Below, one piece after another: positions 8,784 to 16,253 of a stretch of DNA of 64,000 bases (position 1 is its first letter; every line of letters starts with the position of its first letter). The notes below the pieces were generated by a model. That model did no database searches. It worked only from the letters and a program-made list of their open reading frames with translations, and was not told the DNA's origin. Position numbers and translations under genes: made by a program. The stretch is from the NCBI RefSeq assembly GCF_947241125.1, contig NZ_OX365700.1:3194001-3258000 (forward strand), given 5' to 3'. Origin of the DNA: Nitrospira tepida. Its GTDB lineage: Bacteria; Nitrospirota; Nitrospiria; Nitrospirales; Nitrospiraceae.

Positions 8784-10523
8784 TCAGCGTATGACGTCGG
8801 CATCCTGGAATTGCATGCTGTGCAACCGGCGATAGGTGCCGTTATGGGCCAGAAGCTGCTCGTGCGTGCCCGATTCCACGATCCGGCCCCGGCTCATGAC
8901 CACGATCCGGTCGGCCTTCTGGATCGTCGACAGCCGGTGGGCGATGACCAACGTCGTCCTGTTTTTCATGAGGTTCGAGAGCGCCAATTGAACCATTCGT
9001 TCAGATTCTGAATCCAGGGCCGACGTGGCTTCGTCCAGGATCAAAATGGGCGGGTCCTTCAGGATCGCGCGGGCGATGGCCAGGCGCTGGCGCTCCCCTC
9101 CCGACAGCTTGAGGCCTCGTTCCCCGACGATAGTCTGATACCCCTGCGGCAGCTTCGAGATGAACTCATGGGCGTGGGCGGCATGGGCCGCGCGCATCAC
9201 CTCTTCTTCGGAGGCTCCGTCCCGGCTGTAGGCGATGTTGTTGCGGATCGTGTCGTCGAACAGCACCACTTCCTGCGAGACGATGCCGATCTGGCTCCTC
9301 AACGATCGCAACGTATAGGAGGCGATGTCCTGTCCGTTGATCAGGACCGTCCCGGAGGTCGGGGCGTAAAAACGGGGCACCAGGCTGATCAAGGTGGTTT
9401 TTCCGCTGCCGCTGCTTCCGACCAGGGCCACGACCTCCCCGGCCGCCACGTGCAGGTCGATCTCTTCCAGCGCGGCGATGGCATGGCCCGGATATCGAAA
9501 GGTGACCCGTCGGAACTCGATGGACTGGGGGCCCGGTTCCAGCGTCAACGTGCCCCGATCCACCTTGTGCTCGTCGTCAAGATCCAATACCATGAACACC
9601 CGCTCCGCCGCCGCGACCGCCTGTTGAATCGTGTTGTTGGCTCCGGAGAGCCGGCGGATCGGGGTATAGGCCATGAACATGGCGGTCAAGAACGAGAAGA
9701 ATGATCCCGGCGTCATGTCTCCCTGGATGACCAGAAACCCGCCGTACCAGATGATCCCGGCAATGCCGATCACGCCGATCACCTCCATGTGCGAGGAGCC
9801 CAGGGACGACACCTGGATGGATTTCATCAGGTTTTCCAGCACCGCCCGGTTATGCGTTCGAAAGCGCTCGCGCTCCACCTGCTCCCGGTTGAAGGCTTTG
9901 ACGACGCGGATGGCCCCCAAGGTCTCCTGAATCGTCGAGGCCATGTCCCCGATCCGTTCCTGGCCGAAGCTTGCGAGCTTGCGCAGCCGCCGCCCCATGC
10001 TGGTCATCGTATAGATCGAGAAGGGAATCACAAGCAGGGAGATCGTGGCCAGTTTCCAGTTTTGATAGAACACGACGCCGAGCATCACGACGAGCGTGAG
10101 TCCCTGCTGGAAGATGTCCTTGAGGACGCCGGACACCGCGTTCGACATCAGGATCACATCGTTGACGACGCGGGACACCAGCCGGCCGGAATTGTTGGCG
10201 TCGTGAAACGACACGGGTAATCGGACCATCTGCTCGAAGAGCTGCTGCCGGATATCGGTCACGACCCGGAAGCCGACATAGTTCATCAGATAGTTTTGCC
10301 CGTAGTTGAACAGGCCTTTCAGCACGGCCACCGCCAGGATGGCGAGCGGCAATACCATCAGCAGCGTCGAATCCTTGCTGATGAAAATCCCGTCCAAGAC
10401 GGGACGAACCAGCCAGGCGTAGACGCCCGAAAGAGCCGCCACCATGGCCGCGCAGACGATCGCCCCCGCCAGCCTGATCCGGTACGAGCCCAGATATTTC
10501 AGCAACCGGAGGTACAGGGTCAT
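8784..10523 (-). CDS. msbA: Lipid A export ATP-binding/permease protein (ABC transporter)
   Basis: MsbA flips core-lipid A across the inner membrane using ATP. The 579-residue half-transporter has an N-terminal six-helix membrane domain (about 1-310) and a C-terminal ATPase with Walker A GSSGSGKTT, signature LSGGERQRLAIARA, Walker B ILILDEATSALD and the H-loop IAHRLSTI. The ATG at 10523 overlaps the lpxB stop by ATGA and is preferred; an in-frame start 9 bp upstream (10532) is possible. Its position directly after lpxB supports MsbA rather than a generic multidrug exporter. Confidence 0.92.
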   Translation of the reverse strand: MTLYLRLLKYLGSYRIRLAGAIVCAAMVAALSGVYAWLVRPVLDGIFISKDSTLLMVLPLAILAVAVLKGLFNYGQNYLMNYVGFRVVTDIRQQLFEQMVRLPVSFHDANNSGRLVSRVVNDVILMSNAVSGVLKDIFQQGLTLVVMLGVVFYQNWKLATISLLVIPFSIYTMTSMGRRLRKLASFGQERIGDMASTIQETLGAIRVVKAFNREQVERERFRTHNRAVLENLMKSIQVSSLGSSHMEVIGVIGIAGIIWYGGFLVIQGDMTPGSFFSFLTAMFMAYTPIRRLSGANNTIQQAVAAAERVFMVLDLDDEHKVDRGTLTLEPGPQSIEFRRVTFRYPGHAIAALEEIDLHVAAGEVVALVGSSGSGKTTLISLVPRFYAPTSGTVLINGQDIASYTLRSLRSQIGIVSQEVVLFDDTIRNNIAYSRDGASEEEVMRAAHAAHAHEFISKLPQGYQTIVGERGLKLSGGERQRLAIARAILKDPPILILDEATSALDSESERMVQLALSNLMKNRTTLVIAHRLSTIQKADRIVVMSRGRIVESGTHEQLLAHNGTYRRLHSMQFQDADVIR

Positions 10524-11650
10524 GCCCGACACACCTTCAGAATCGCCTCGGCGGCGCGAGATGAGGCCCCGGGCTTGCCGAGGGATTCACGAACTTCGCG
10601 CAATGCCTCCTTCATCGCCATGGCCGCCTCCGGATCTCGCAAGAGCTTCATCGCCTCCTTGCTCACACGATCGGGGGTCGCTTCCTGTTGGATCAACTCG
10701 GGCACAACGCTCCGGCCCGCCACGATATTGACCAGGCCGATCCATTGTACAAGAATCTTGAGCCGGACGATCCAATAGGTCAGCCAGGCGGTCGTATAGA
10801 GGAGCACCATCGGGGTCCCGACGATCGCGGCCTGGAGCGTCGCGGTCCCGGACGCCACCAAGAGGACGTCCGCGCAGGCCATGACTTCACTCGCCTGATC
10901 CTTCACCACGGTCACCGGGACCTCCCGACCCTGAAGCTGCGAGGCCAGCAGCTCGTCGGAAACGGACCCGGCTTGAGCCAGGACGAACCGGGCCGACGGC
11001 TCCTGTTTGAGTATGAGGGTCGCGGCTTCAAGCAGGATCGGCAACAGCGAGCGAATCTCCGATTCGCGGCTTCCCGGCAGCAGGCCGATGACCGGGCCTC
11101 CTCCCTCCAGGCCGAACCGGTGCCGGAGCTCCAGTGGATTGTATGAAGGCGCCACCTGATCGAGCAAGGGATGGCCCACGAATTCGCAGGGGACACCGGC
11201 CTGCTGATACAGCGCCTGCTCGAACGGCAGGATGACCAGCATCTGATCGACCACCTGCCGAATCAGCGTGATCCGGCCCGGCGCCCAGGCCCAGATCTGC
11301 GGCGCGATGTAATAGACCACCCGCTGGCCCGCCGCCTTGGCGACGCGGGCGAGCCGGAGATTCAATCCCGGATGGTCGATGAAGACGACCGCGTCGAACC
11401 GGGTCCTGTTCAAGATGCCGGCAAGCCGTCGGTAGTTGTGGTAGGCGCCGAGGAGCACGGAAGGTCCTGGCAGGCCCATATGGTCCAGCCGCTTGAGTCC
11501 CGTGACCAGCTCGACGCCGGCCTCGGCCATGCGATGCCCGCCCACCCCGACCAATTCGGAATCGGGCCGCAACGCGCGCAGGGCCTTGGCCAGATTCGCG
11601 CCGTGCGCGTCGCCGGACGCTTCTCCTGTCACGATGAAGAGTCGAGACAT
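10520..11650 (-). CDS. lpxB: Lipid-A-disaccharide synthase
   Basis: LpxB joins UDP-2,3-diacylglucosamine and lipid X to form the lipid A disaccharide (GT19, membrane-associated). The 376-residue protein opens with LFIVTGEASGDAHGANL, has the YYIAPQIWAWAPGR motif and the LLPGSRESEIRSLLP donor-site motif, all family hallmarks. The length is normal. It overlaps msbA by 4 bp and follows the oxidoreductase gene by 65 bp. It consumes the product of LpxI encoded two genes upstream. Confidence 0.96.
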   Translation of the reverse strand: MSRLFIVTGEASGDAHGANLAKALRALRPDSELVGVGGHRMAEAGVELVTGLKRLDHMGLPGPSVLLGAYHNYRRLAGILNRTRFDAVVFIDHPGLNLRLARVAKAAGQRVVYYIAPQIWAWAPGRITLIRQVVDQMLVILPFEQALYQQAGVPCEFVGHPLLDQVAPSYNPLELRHRFGLEGGGPVIGLLPGSRESEIRSLLPILLEAATLILKQEPSARFVLAQAGSVSDELLASQLQGREVPVTVVKDQASEVMACADVLLVASGTATLQAAIVGTPMVLLYTTAWLTYWIVRLKILVQWIGLVNIVAGRSVVPELIQQEATPDRVSKEAMKLLRDPEAAMAMKEALREVRESLGKPGASSRAAEAILKVCRA

Positions 11651-11715
11651 GCGATCGGGGCCATCCGCGAGGCCATTCGATGGTTCGGACCCGTTCCTGA
11701 CGAAGTTCCTCAGTC

Positions 11716-12705
11716 CTACGCGTCCGCTCCGCGCGACGCGCTGCCGGACGGAGATGCCTGCTGCTGACGGCGCAAGAACGAGTCGATCGCCTCCCGGACC
11801 TGATAGGCGAGGGCCAGCGCGGCGGTGCCCGCCTCTCCGGACACGGCGGCCGGCGCGCCGGTCATGACGGAGGCGAGAAACGACTGCAATTGAAGCTTGA
11901 GCGGTTCCTCATCGGAGCCGACGAGCTGTTCCATGTCGAGTTGGGGCTTCGCGCCCTGATCCGTCCGCCGCCGGTACACCACCGCATGCCTGGTCTGATA
12001 ATCCACCGAGACATACCGGTCCCGTTGAAACACGCGCAGGCGCCGCATGCGGTTCATCGAGACGCGGCTCGACGTGAGGTTGGCCACGCACCCGCCGCCG
12101 AATTGAATGCGCGCATTCGCAATATCGACATGGGACGACAGCACCGGCACGCCGGCGGCGCGCACCTCTTCCACCGGGCCGGGATTGAAAGAGAGGACCA
12201 TGTCGAGGTCGTGAATCATGAGATCGAGGATGACGTCCACATCGGTGCCCCGTTCTCCGAAGGAGCTGAGCCGGTGACACTCGATGAACGACGGGGCATC
12301 GATGTGGGGCCGCGCGGCGAGCATGACAGGATTGAACCGCTCGCTGTGACCGACCTGCAGGATGCAGCCGCGCTCCGCCGCAAGCCGTACCAACTCCCGG
12401 GCCTCTGCCAGGCGGGCCGCGATCGGCTTTTCGACCAAGACATGCCGGCCGCGGTCGAGGCAGCGTTTGGTCACCTCATAATGGGCGGTGGTGGGCACCG
12501 CGACGCTGACCGCCTGGACGGAGTCGATCAGCTCATCCAGCCGGGAGAAAACCAGGCCGCCGTGACGCTCCGCAATCAGTCGCGCCCGTTCCGGATCGGC
12601 ATCGAACAGGCCGACCAGTTGCGACTCCGGGAGAGCGGCGTAGAGCCGCGCATGGTGCTGTCCCAGATGCCCGACCCCGATGACTCCAGTGCGTATCTTT
12701 GGCAT
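11716..12705 (-). CDS. Gfo/Idh/MocA family NAD(P)-dependent oxidoreductase
   Basis: This 329-residue dehydrogenase has the Rossmann motif GVIGVGHLGQHHARLY near residues 7-22 and the VEKPIA motif near 92-97 with the family lysine, then a C-terminal Gfo/Idh fold. It lies between lpxI and lpxB, so a sugar-nucleotide substrate is likely. GnnA, which oxidises UDP-GlcNAc for amide-linked lipid A, belongs to the same family, but its partner aminotransferase GnnB is not present in the window, so that identity is only a possibility. Expression with the lpx operon is inferred from strand and spacing. Confidence 0.85.
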   Translation of the reverse strand: MPKIRTGVIGVGHLGQHHARLYAALPESQLVGLFDADPERARLIAERHGGLVFSRLDELIDSVQAVSVAVPTTAHYEVTKRCLDRGRHVLVEKPIAARLAEARELVRLAAERGCILQVGHSERFNPVMLAARPHIDAPSFIECHRLSSFGERGTDVDVILDLMIHDLDMVLSFNPGPVEEVRAAGVPVLSSHVDIANARIQFGGGCVANLTSSRVSMNRMRRLRVFQRDRYVSVDYQTRHAVVYRRRTDQGAKPQLDMEQLVGSDEEPLKLQLQSFLASVMTGAPAAVSGEAGTAALALAYQVREAIDSFLRRQQQASPSGSASRGADA

Positions 12706-12791
12706 AGACTCCGTTAATCGTGAAGCGTCAACCGTGAACCGTGAAGGCGAAGCTTGTCTTATAGAGTATCTTCTCGGTTAACGAATAACGT
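12706..12791. repeat. Intergenic block of GTTAA/CGTGAA repeats
   Basis: This 86-bp, more AT-rich gap contains repeated words: CCGTGAACCGTGAA, then GGTTAACGAATAACGTTTAACG. The TAA stop of lpxI is part of the block. The words can pair partly with each other, so a hairpin is possible. The same word set occurs at 14449-14533 and, weaker, at 8703-8783. Confidence 0.55.
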
Positions 12792-13649
12792 TTAACGATG
12801 AACGTCCCCGCGCAGTCCCACAATGGCGATACCCGCGCGGTTGGCCGCCTGGAGCATCTCTGCCCGGTCCAACAGCACGCTGCGCCCCGCTTCGAGCGCC
12901 AACACGTTCGCCTTGACCGACCGCATCACCTCGATGGTGCGCGGCCCCACGGCCGGAAGGTCGAAGCGCAGGTCCTGCTGCGGCTTGCTTCGCTTGACGA
13001 CCACCGCCCCGCCCGCGGCCAGCTCGCCACCCCGTCGAATGGCCCCGTCCGTTCCCTCGACGGCTTCCACCGCCACGACAACACGGTCCTTAACCACCAC
13101 GCATTGGCCGATGTCGAGGCGGCCGATGTCGCGCGCCACCTCCCAACCGTATCGAATGTCCTCCCATTCCTTGTCGGTCGGCTTCCGGCTGGAGAGGACG
13201 CCCTCCTCCACCAACACGCCTTCCAGGCCGAAGGTGGACTCCCGGATCATGATCCCTTCGCGCTCCAGCTCGGCGGCGAACTCGCGCAGGATGTCGTCGT
13301 CCCGCCAGATCGCCAGGCGGGCGGCCATGGCCAACGTGCGGAAGTCCGGCCGCACGGTCGTGAAGACGTGGGTCTTCTTCACTCCCCCGAGCATGACCGC
13401 TTCCGTCACGCCCTCGCTCTTCAACGCCTGAACCAGCTTGTTGAGTTGGCCGATTTTGATCCAGTGGATGCGATCGACATGGTCGGCCAGCTCCGGCTCC
13501 GTTTCGCCGACATGCGCGACCGCGTAGACCTGATAGCCCAACCGACGGGCGTTGTCGGCGAAGATCACCGGAAAGCGCCCGTTGCCGGCGATCAACCCGA
13601 TGCGCCGCGCCTCGGTCGCGGACCCAGCCTCGCGGCTCATGTCACTCAT
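12792..13649 (-). CDS. lpxI: UDP-2,3-diacylglucosamine pyrophosphatase, LpxI type (DUF1009)
   Basis: LpxI hydrolyses UDP-2,3-diacylglucosamine to lipid X and UMP and replaces LpxH in many non-enteric lineages. The 285-residue protein shows the family features IGLIAGNGRFPVIFADNAR near 18-36, VMLGGVKK near 105, the FGLEGVLVEEGVLS segment and the AVEAVEGTDGAIRRGG motif. It overlaps lpxA by 8 bp if the ATG at 13649 is used; an internal ATG at 13640 is the alternative. It lies two genes before lpxB, which uses its product. Confidence 0.93.
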   Translation of the reverse strand: MSDMSREAGSATEARRIGLIAGNGRFPVIFADNARRLGYQVYAVAHVGETEPELADHVDRIHWIKIGQLNKLVQALKSEGVTEAVMLGGVKKTHVFTTVRPDFRTLAMAARLAIWRDDDILREFAAELEREGIMIRESTFGLEGVLVEEGVLSSRKPTDKEWEDIRYGWEVARDIGRLDIGQCVVVKDRVVVAVEAVEGTDGAIRRGGELAAGGAVVVKRSKPQQDLRFDLPAVGPRTIEVMRSVKANVLALEAGRSVLLDRAEMLQAANRAGIAIVGLRGDVHR

Positions 13650-14448
13650 CCGTTTCTTCGTCGCGCCCGACGGACGCGCAGAGCCCGCGCTTCGTGCCGT
13701 CCACGAAGTCCGTCATCTCCATCACGTGTTTGTGGTTCGCGAATTCCTTGCGCGCGAGCTTGACGGATTCGGCCAACCGGTGGCCGGACCGGAACAGCAG
13801 ATCATAGGCCCGCTTGAGCACGGCCAGTTGGTCGTTGGTAAACCCCTGCCGCTTGAGCCCGATGTAGTTGATGCCGTACATGCGGGCCCGGTATCCGCCC
13901 GCCGCTCTCGTGAAGGGGGCGACATCCTGCGTGAGGCCGCAACAGCCTCCGACCATCGCATAGGCCCCCACGCGGACGAATTGATGGATGCCGGTCAAGC
14001 CGCCGATGATCGCATGATCGCCGATCGTGATGTGCCCGGCCAGATTGGCGCAGTTCGCCATGATCAGGTGATTGCCGAGATGGCAATCGTGGGCCACGTG
14101 CACGTAGGCCATCAGGAAGTTGTGGTGTCCGAGCCTGGTCACCCCGCCGCCCTGCACCGTGGCGCGGTTCACGGTCACGTACTCCCGCAGGATATTATCG
14201 TTGCCGATGACCACCTTGGTGGGCTCCCCCTTGTAGTGGAGGTGCTGGGGCGGGCCTCCGACCGAGGCGAACGGATACAGGTGGCATCGCTCGCCGATCT
14301 CCGTCCACCCGTCCACGGACACGTGCGACACGAGTTTCGTGCCTCGTCCGATGCTGACATGTTCGCCGACGACGCAATAGGGGCCGATGACGACATCGTC
14401 CGCCAGTTCGGCCTTCGGGTGCACAACCGCCGTTGGATGAATCTCCAC
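13642..14448 (-). CDS. lpxA: Acyl-ACP--UDP-N-acetylglucosamine O-acyltransferase
   Basis: LpxA performs the first step of lipid A synthesis, moving a 3-hydroxyacyl chain from ACP to UDP-GlcNAc. The 268-residue protein is a left-handed beta-helix of hexapeptide repeats (residues 2-180), with the catalytic-type His120 in VHVAHDCHLG and the GGLTGIHQFVRVG segment, then a C-terminal helical domain. The length is typical. It follows fabZ after an 85-bp repeat-containing gap and overlaps lpxI. Chain-length preference cannot be read from the sequence. Confidence 0.96.
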   Translation of the reverse strand: MEIHPTAVVHPKAELADDVVIGPYCVVGEHVSIGRGTKLVSHVSVDGWTEIGERCHLYPFASVGGPPQHLHYKGEPTKVVIGNDNILREYVTVNRATVQGGGVTRLGHHNFLMAYVHVAHDCHLGNHLIMANCANLAGHITIGDHAIIGGLTGIHQFVRVGAYAMVGGCCGLTQDVAPFTRAAGGYRARMYGINYIGLKRQGFTNDQLAVLKRAYDLLFRSGHRLAESVKLARKEFANHKHVMEMTDFVDGTKRGLCASVGRDEETDE

Positions 14449-14533
14449 TCGCGTTCCTCCCGTTAATCGTTACCCGTCGTTCGTTCACCGTCTTGTTTGC
14501 GCCAATCTTGCATATTACGTTTCACGTTCACGA
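14449..14533. repeat. Intergenic block of GTTAATCG/TTCACG repeats
   Basis: This 85-bp gap between fabZ and lpxA contains CGTTAATCGTTAC on one side and ACGTTTCACGTTCACG then ATTAACGATTCACG on the other. The words are partly self-complementary. It belongs to the same word family as 12706-12791. Confidence 0.55.
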
Positions 14534-14992
14534 TTAACGATTCACGTCTTCCGCTTTTTCGTCCGTCACCATCGCCGTAATTTCCGCTTCACAGACGAGA
14601 TTGGTCTCCACGAACGCGCGTCCCTGCATCTTCCAAAACGGCTGGCGGCGCTTGATCACGTCAATCTCGAACCGCAACTGGTCCCCGGGAATCACCGGCC
14701 TCCGAAATTTGGCCTGATCGACCCCCGTCAAATAGACGACCGGCTTGCCCGTCGCCGGCGCCGACTTGAAGGCCAGCACGCCGCCGACCTGAGCCATGGC
14801 CTCCAGGATCAGAACGCCCGGCATGATGGGGCGGCCTGGGAAATGGCCCTGGAAGAAGGGCTCGTTGGCGGTCACGTTTTTGATGCCGACGATGCGCTGC
14901 CCCGACTCCCATTCCCTGATCCGATCGACCAGCAGGAATGGATAGCGATGTGGCAACAACTGCAGGATGTCACCGATGTCCAGCTCCGGCAT
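14534..14992 (-). CDS. fabZ: 3-hydroxyacyl-[acyl-carrier-protein] dehydratase
   Basis: FabZ dehydrates 3-hydroxyacyl-ACP in fatty acid synthesis and balances the 3-hydroxyacyl pool with LpxA. The 152-residue hot-dog protein has [14 protein letters not shown] near 12-25, the active-site segment [20 protein letters not shown] with His50 and Glu64, and normal length. The ATG at 14992 is chosen because a strong GGAGGAGGGG site lies 8 nt upstream; the open frame continues to 15031 without support. In many genomes lpxD lies just upstream of fabZ; here only 65 bp separate fabZ from the Skp-like gene. Confidence 0.95.
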   Translation of the reverse strand: MPELDIGDILQLLPHRYPFLLVDRIREWESGQRIVGIKNVTANEPFFQGHFPGRPIMPGVLILEAMAQVGGVLAFKSAPATGKPVVYLTGVDQAKFRRPVIPGDQLRFEIDVIKRRQPFWKMQGRAFVETNLVCEAEITAMVTDEKAEDVNR

Positions 14993-15057
14993 GGATCTCG
15001 CCCCTCCTCCGTCGCAACGCCTGGGCCGCATCGCGGCCCGGCGCCTGCCGCTCGTGG

Positions 15058-15636
15058 CTACGGCTTGAATTGACGGTCAAACTCCTTGATGACCTCATCC
15101 GTGATATCGACCGACCGATTGGCGTAAATGACGATTTTCACGCTGGCTTCCGTGCCCGTATCCAGGACGGCGGCAAACCCGCGGCGCTGCGCCACTTTCA
15201 GCGCCGCCTCGGAGATCTTTTTCGAATACTGCTCGAACAGCTCTTTCTGCTTCTGCTGGATCTCCCGGTTGAAATCCTGCACGCGGCGTTGGTACGCATC
15301 CAGCTTCGCGCGAAAGAGGTTTTGTTTCTCCTGTTTCTGCTCGTCCTTTAAGGTTCCGTCCTGCAGGACTTTCTCCAATTCCTTGAGCTCCTCCTCGTCC
15401 GAGCTGACGATTTTCTGTCTGGTTGCGGAGAAGGTCTTCAGCTCCTCGATCGCGCGCTGCCCGGTCTTGGATTTATCCATGACGGTCTGCTGATTGACGA
15501 CGGCGACCGAAAACGACTCCGCCCCCATGGCGCCGGCCGTCCAACACAGCATCGCCCCGACGACCGCGAGCACGCCCGCTCCCGCCGCCACCCACTTCCG
15601 CCGAACAAGCCCATGGGATGATTGGTCCGCTGTCAT
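15058..15636 (-). CDS. OmpH/Skp-family periplasmic chaperone, soluble paralogue
   Basis: This 192-residue exported protein has a cationic start and a hydrophobic segment (about 14-38) ending AGAMGAES, a likely signal peptidase I site. A long charged helical region (about 60-150) forms the coiled tentacles of Skp, and the C-terminal YANRSVDITDEVIKEFD motif is the family signature. Skp-like proteins hold unfolded outer-membrane proteins in the periplasm for delivery to BamA, encoded two genes upstream. The gap to the preceding lipoprotein paralogue is 8 bp, so they are co-transcribed. Confidence 0.85.
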   Translation of the reverse strand: MTADQSSHGLVRRKWVAAGAGVLAVVGAMLCWTAGAMGAESFSVAVVNQQTVMDKSKTGQRAIEELKTFSATRQKIVSSDEEELKELEKVLQDGTLKDEQKQEKQNLFRAKLDAYQRRVQDFNREIQQKQKELFEQYSKKISEAALKVAQRRGFAAVLDTGTEASVKIVIYANRSVDITDEVIKEFDRQFKP

Positions 15637-15644
15637 CGTCGCCC

Positions 15645-16178
15645 CTATTCCTTGTTCAATTCGTCGATCACCCGATTGGAGAGATCCAACGTGCTGTCGC
15701 TGTAGACCGTCGGCCCTCCGCGGCCCCGTTCCAGCACCAGCAGGAGGTTCAACTGCTTCGCCAGGTTCGAGACCACGCGCTCCATCTTCTCGTGAAACCC
15801 GTCCAGCACTTCCTTCTGTTTCTCCTGCACTTCGCGATTCAACTCCGCGGCCTTCTGCTGGTACTCGGCCATCCGGCGCCGGAACTGCTCTTCGCGCTCG
15901 CGCTTGGCGTTGGCGCTGAGGACGCTCCCCTGCTTGACGAAGTCCTCCTCCATGCGCCGGAGTTCCCGCTCTTCCAGCTCAATGAGCGCCTGCCGGTTCT
16001 TGGTGAAGGTCGCCATGGTGTCTTTGGCTTTCTTGCCGGGATTGCTCTCGTTGAGTACCCGTTGCGCATCGATCACGCCGATGCGCAGGTCCGACTGCGC
16101 GGGCGCCGCCGCGCACCCGGCCAACAACAAGAGGGCTCCGACCGGCCACAGCCGCCGCATTCCGCCTCGAGACGTCAT
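15645..16178 (-). CDS. OmpH/Skp-family protein with lipoprotein signal
   Basis: This 177-residue Skp/OmpH relative has a lipobox-type signal (GALLLLAGC), so it is probably lipid-anchored after cleavage at Cys. The mature part begins LRIGVIDAQRVLNES, as in OmpH, continues as a charged coiled coil, and ends in the YSDSTLDLSNRVIDELN signature. A GGTGGG site supports the ATG at 16178; an upstream in-frame ATG at 16190 is the alternative. It follows bamA by about 75 bp. Two adjacent Skp paralogues, one anchored and one soluble, suggest division of labour in outer-membrane protein transport. Confidence 0.83.
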   Translation of the reverse strand: MTSRGGMRRLWPVGALLLLAGCAAAPAQSDLRIGVIDAQRVLNESNPGKKAKDTMATFTKNRQALIELEERELRRMEEDFVKQGSVLSANAKREREEQFRRRMAEYQQKAAELNREVQEKQKEVLDGFHEKMERVVSNLAKQLNLLLVLERGRGGPTVYSDSTLDLSNRVIDELNKE

Positions 16179-16253
16179 GTTTCCCACCATACGCAGCAGA
16201 GTCGGCAGCCGGGGCGCCGGTTCACGCGGGCGGAGACCGCCCGACCGTTTGCT

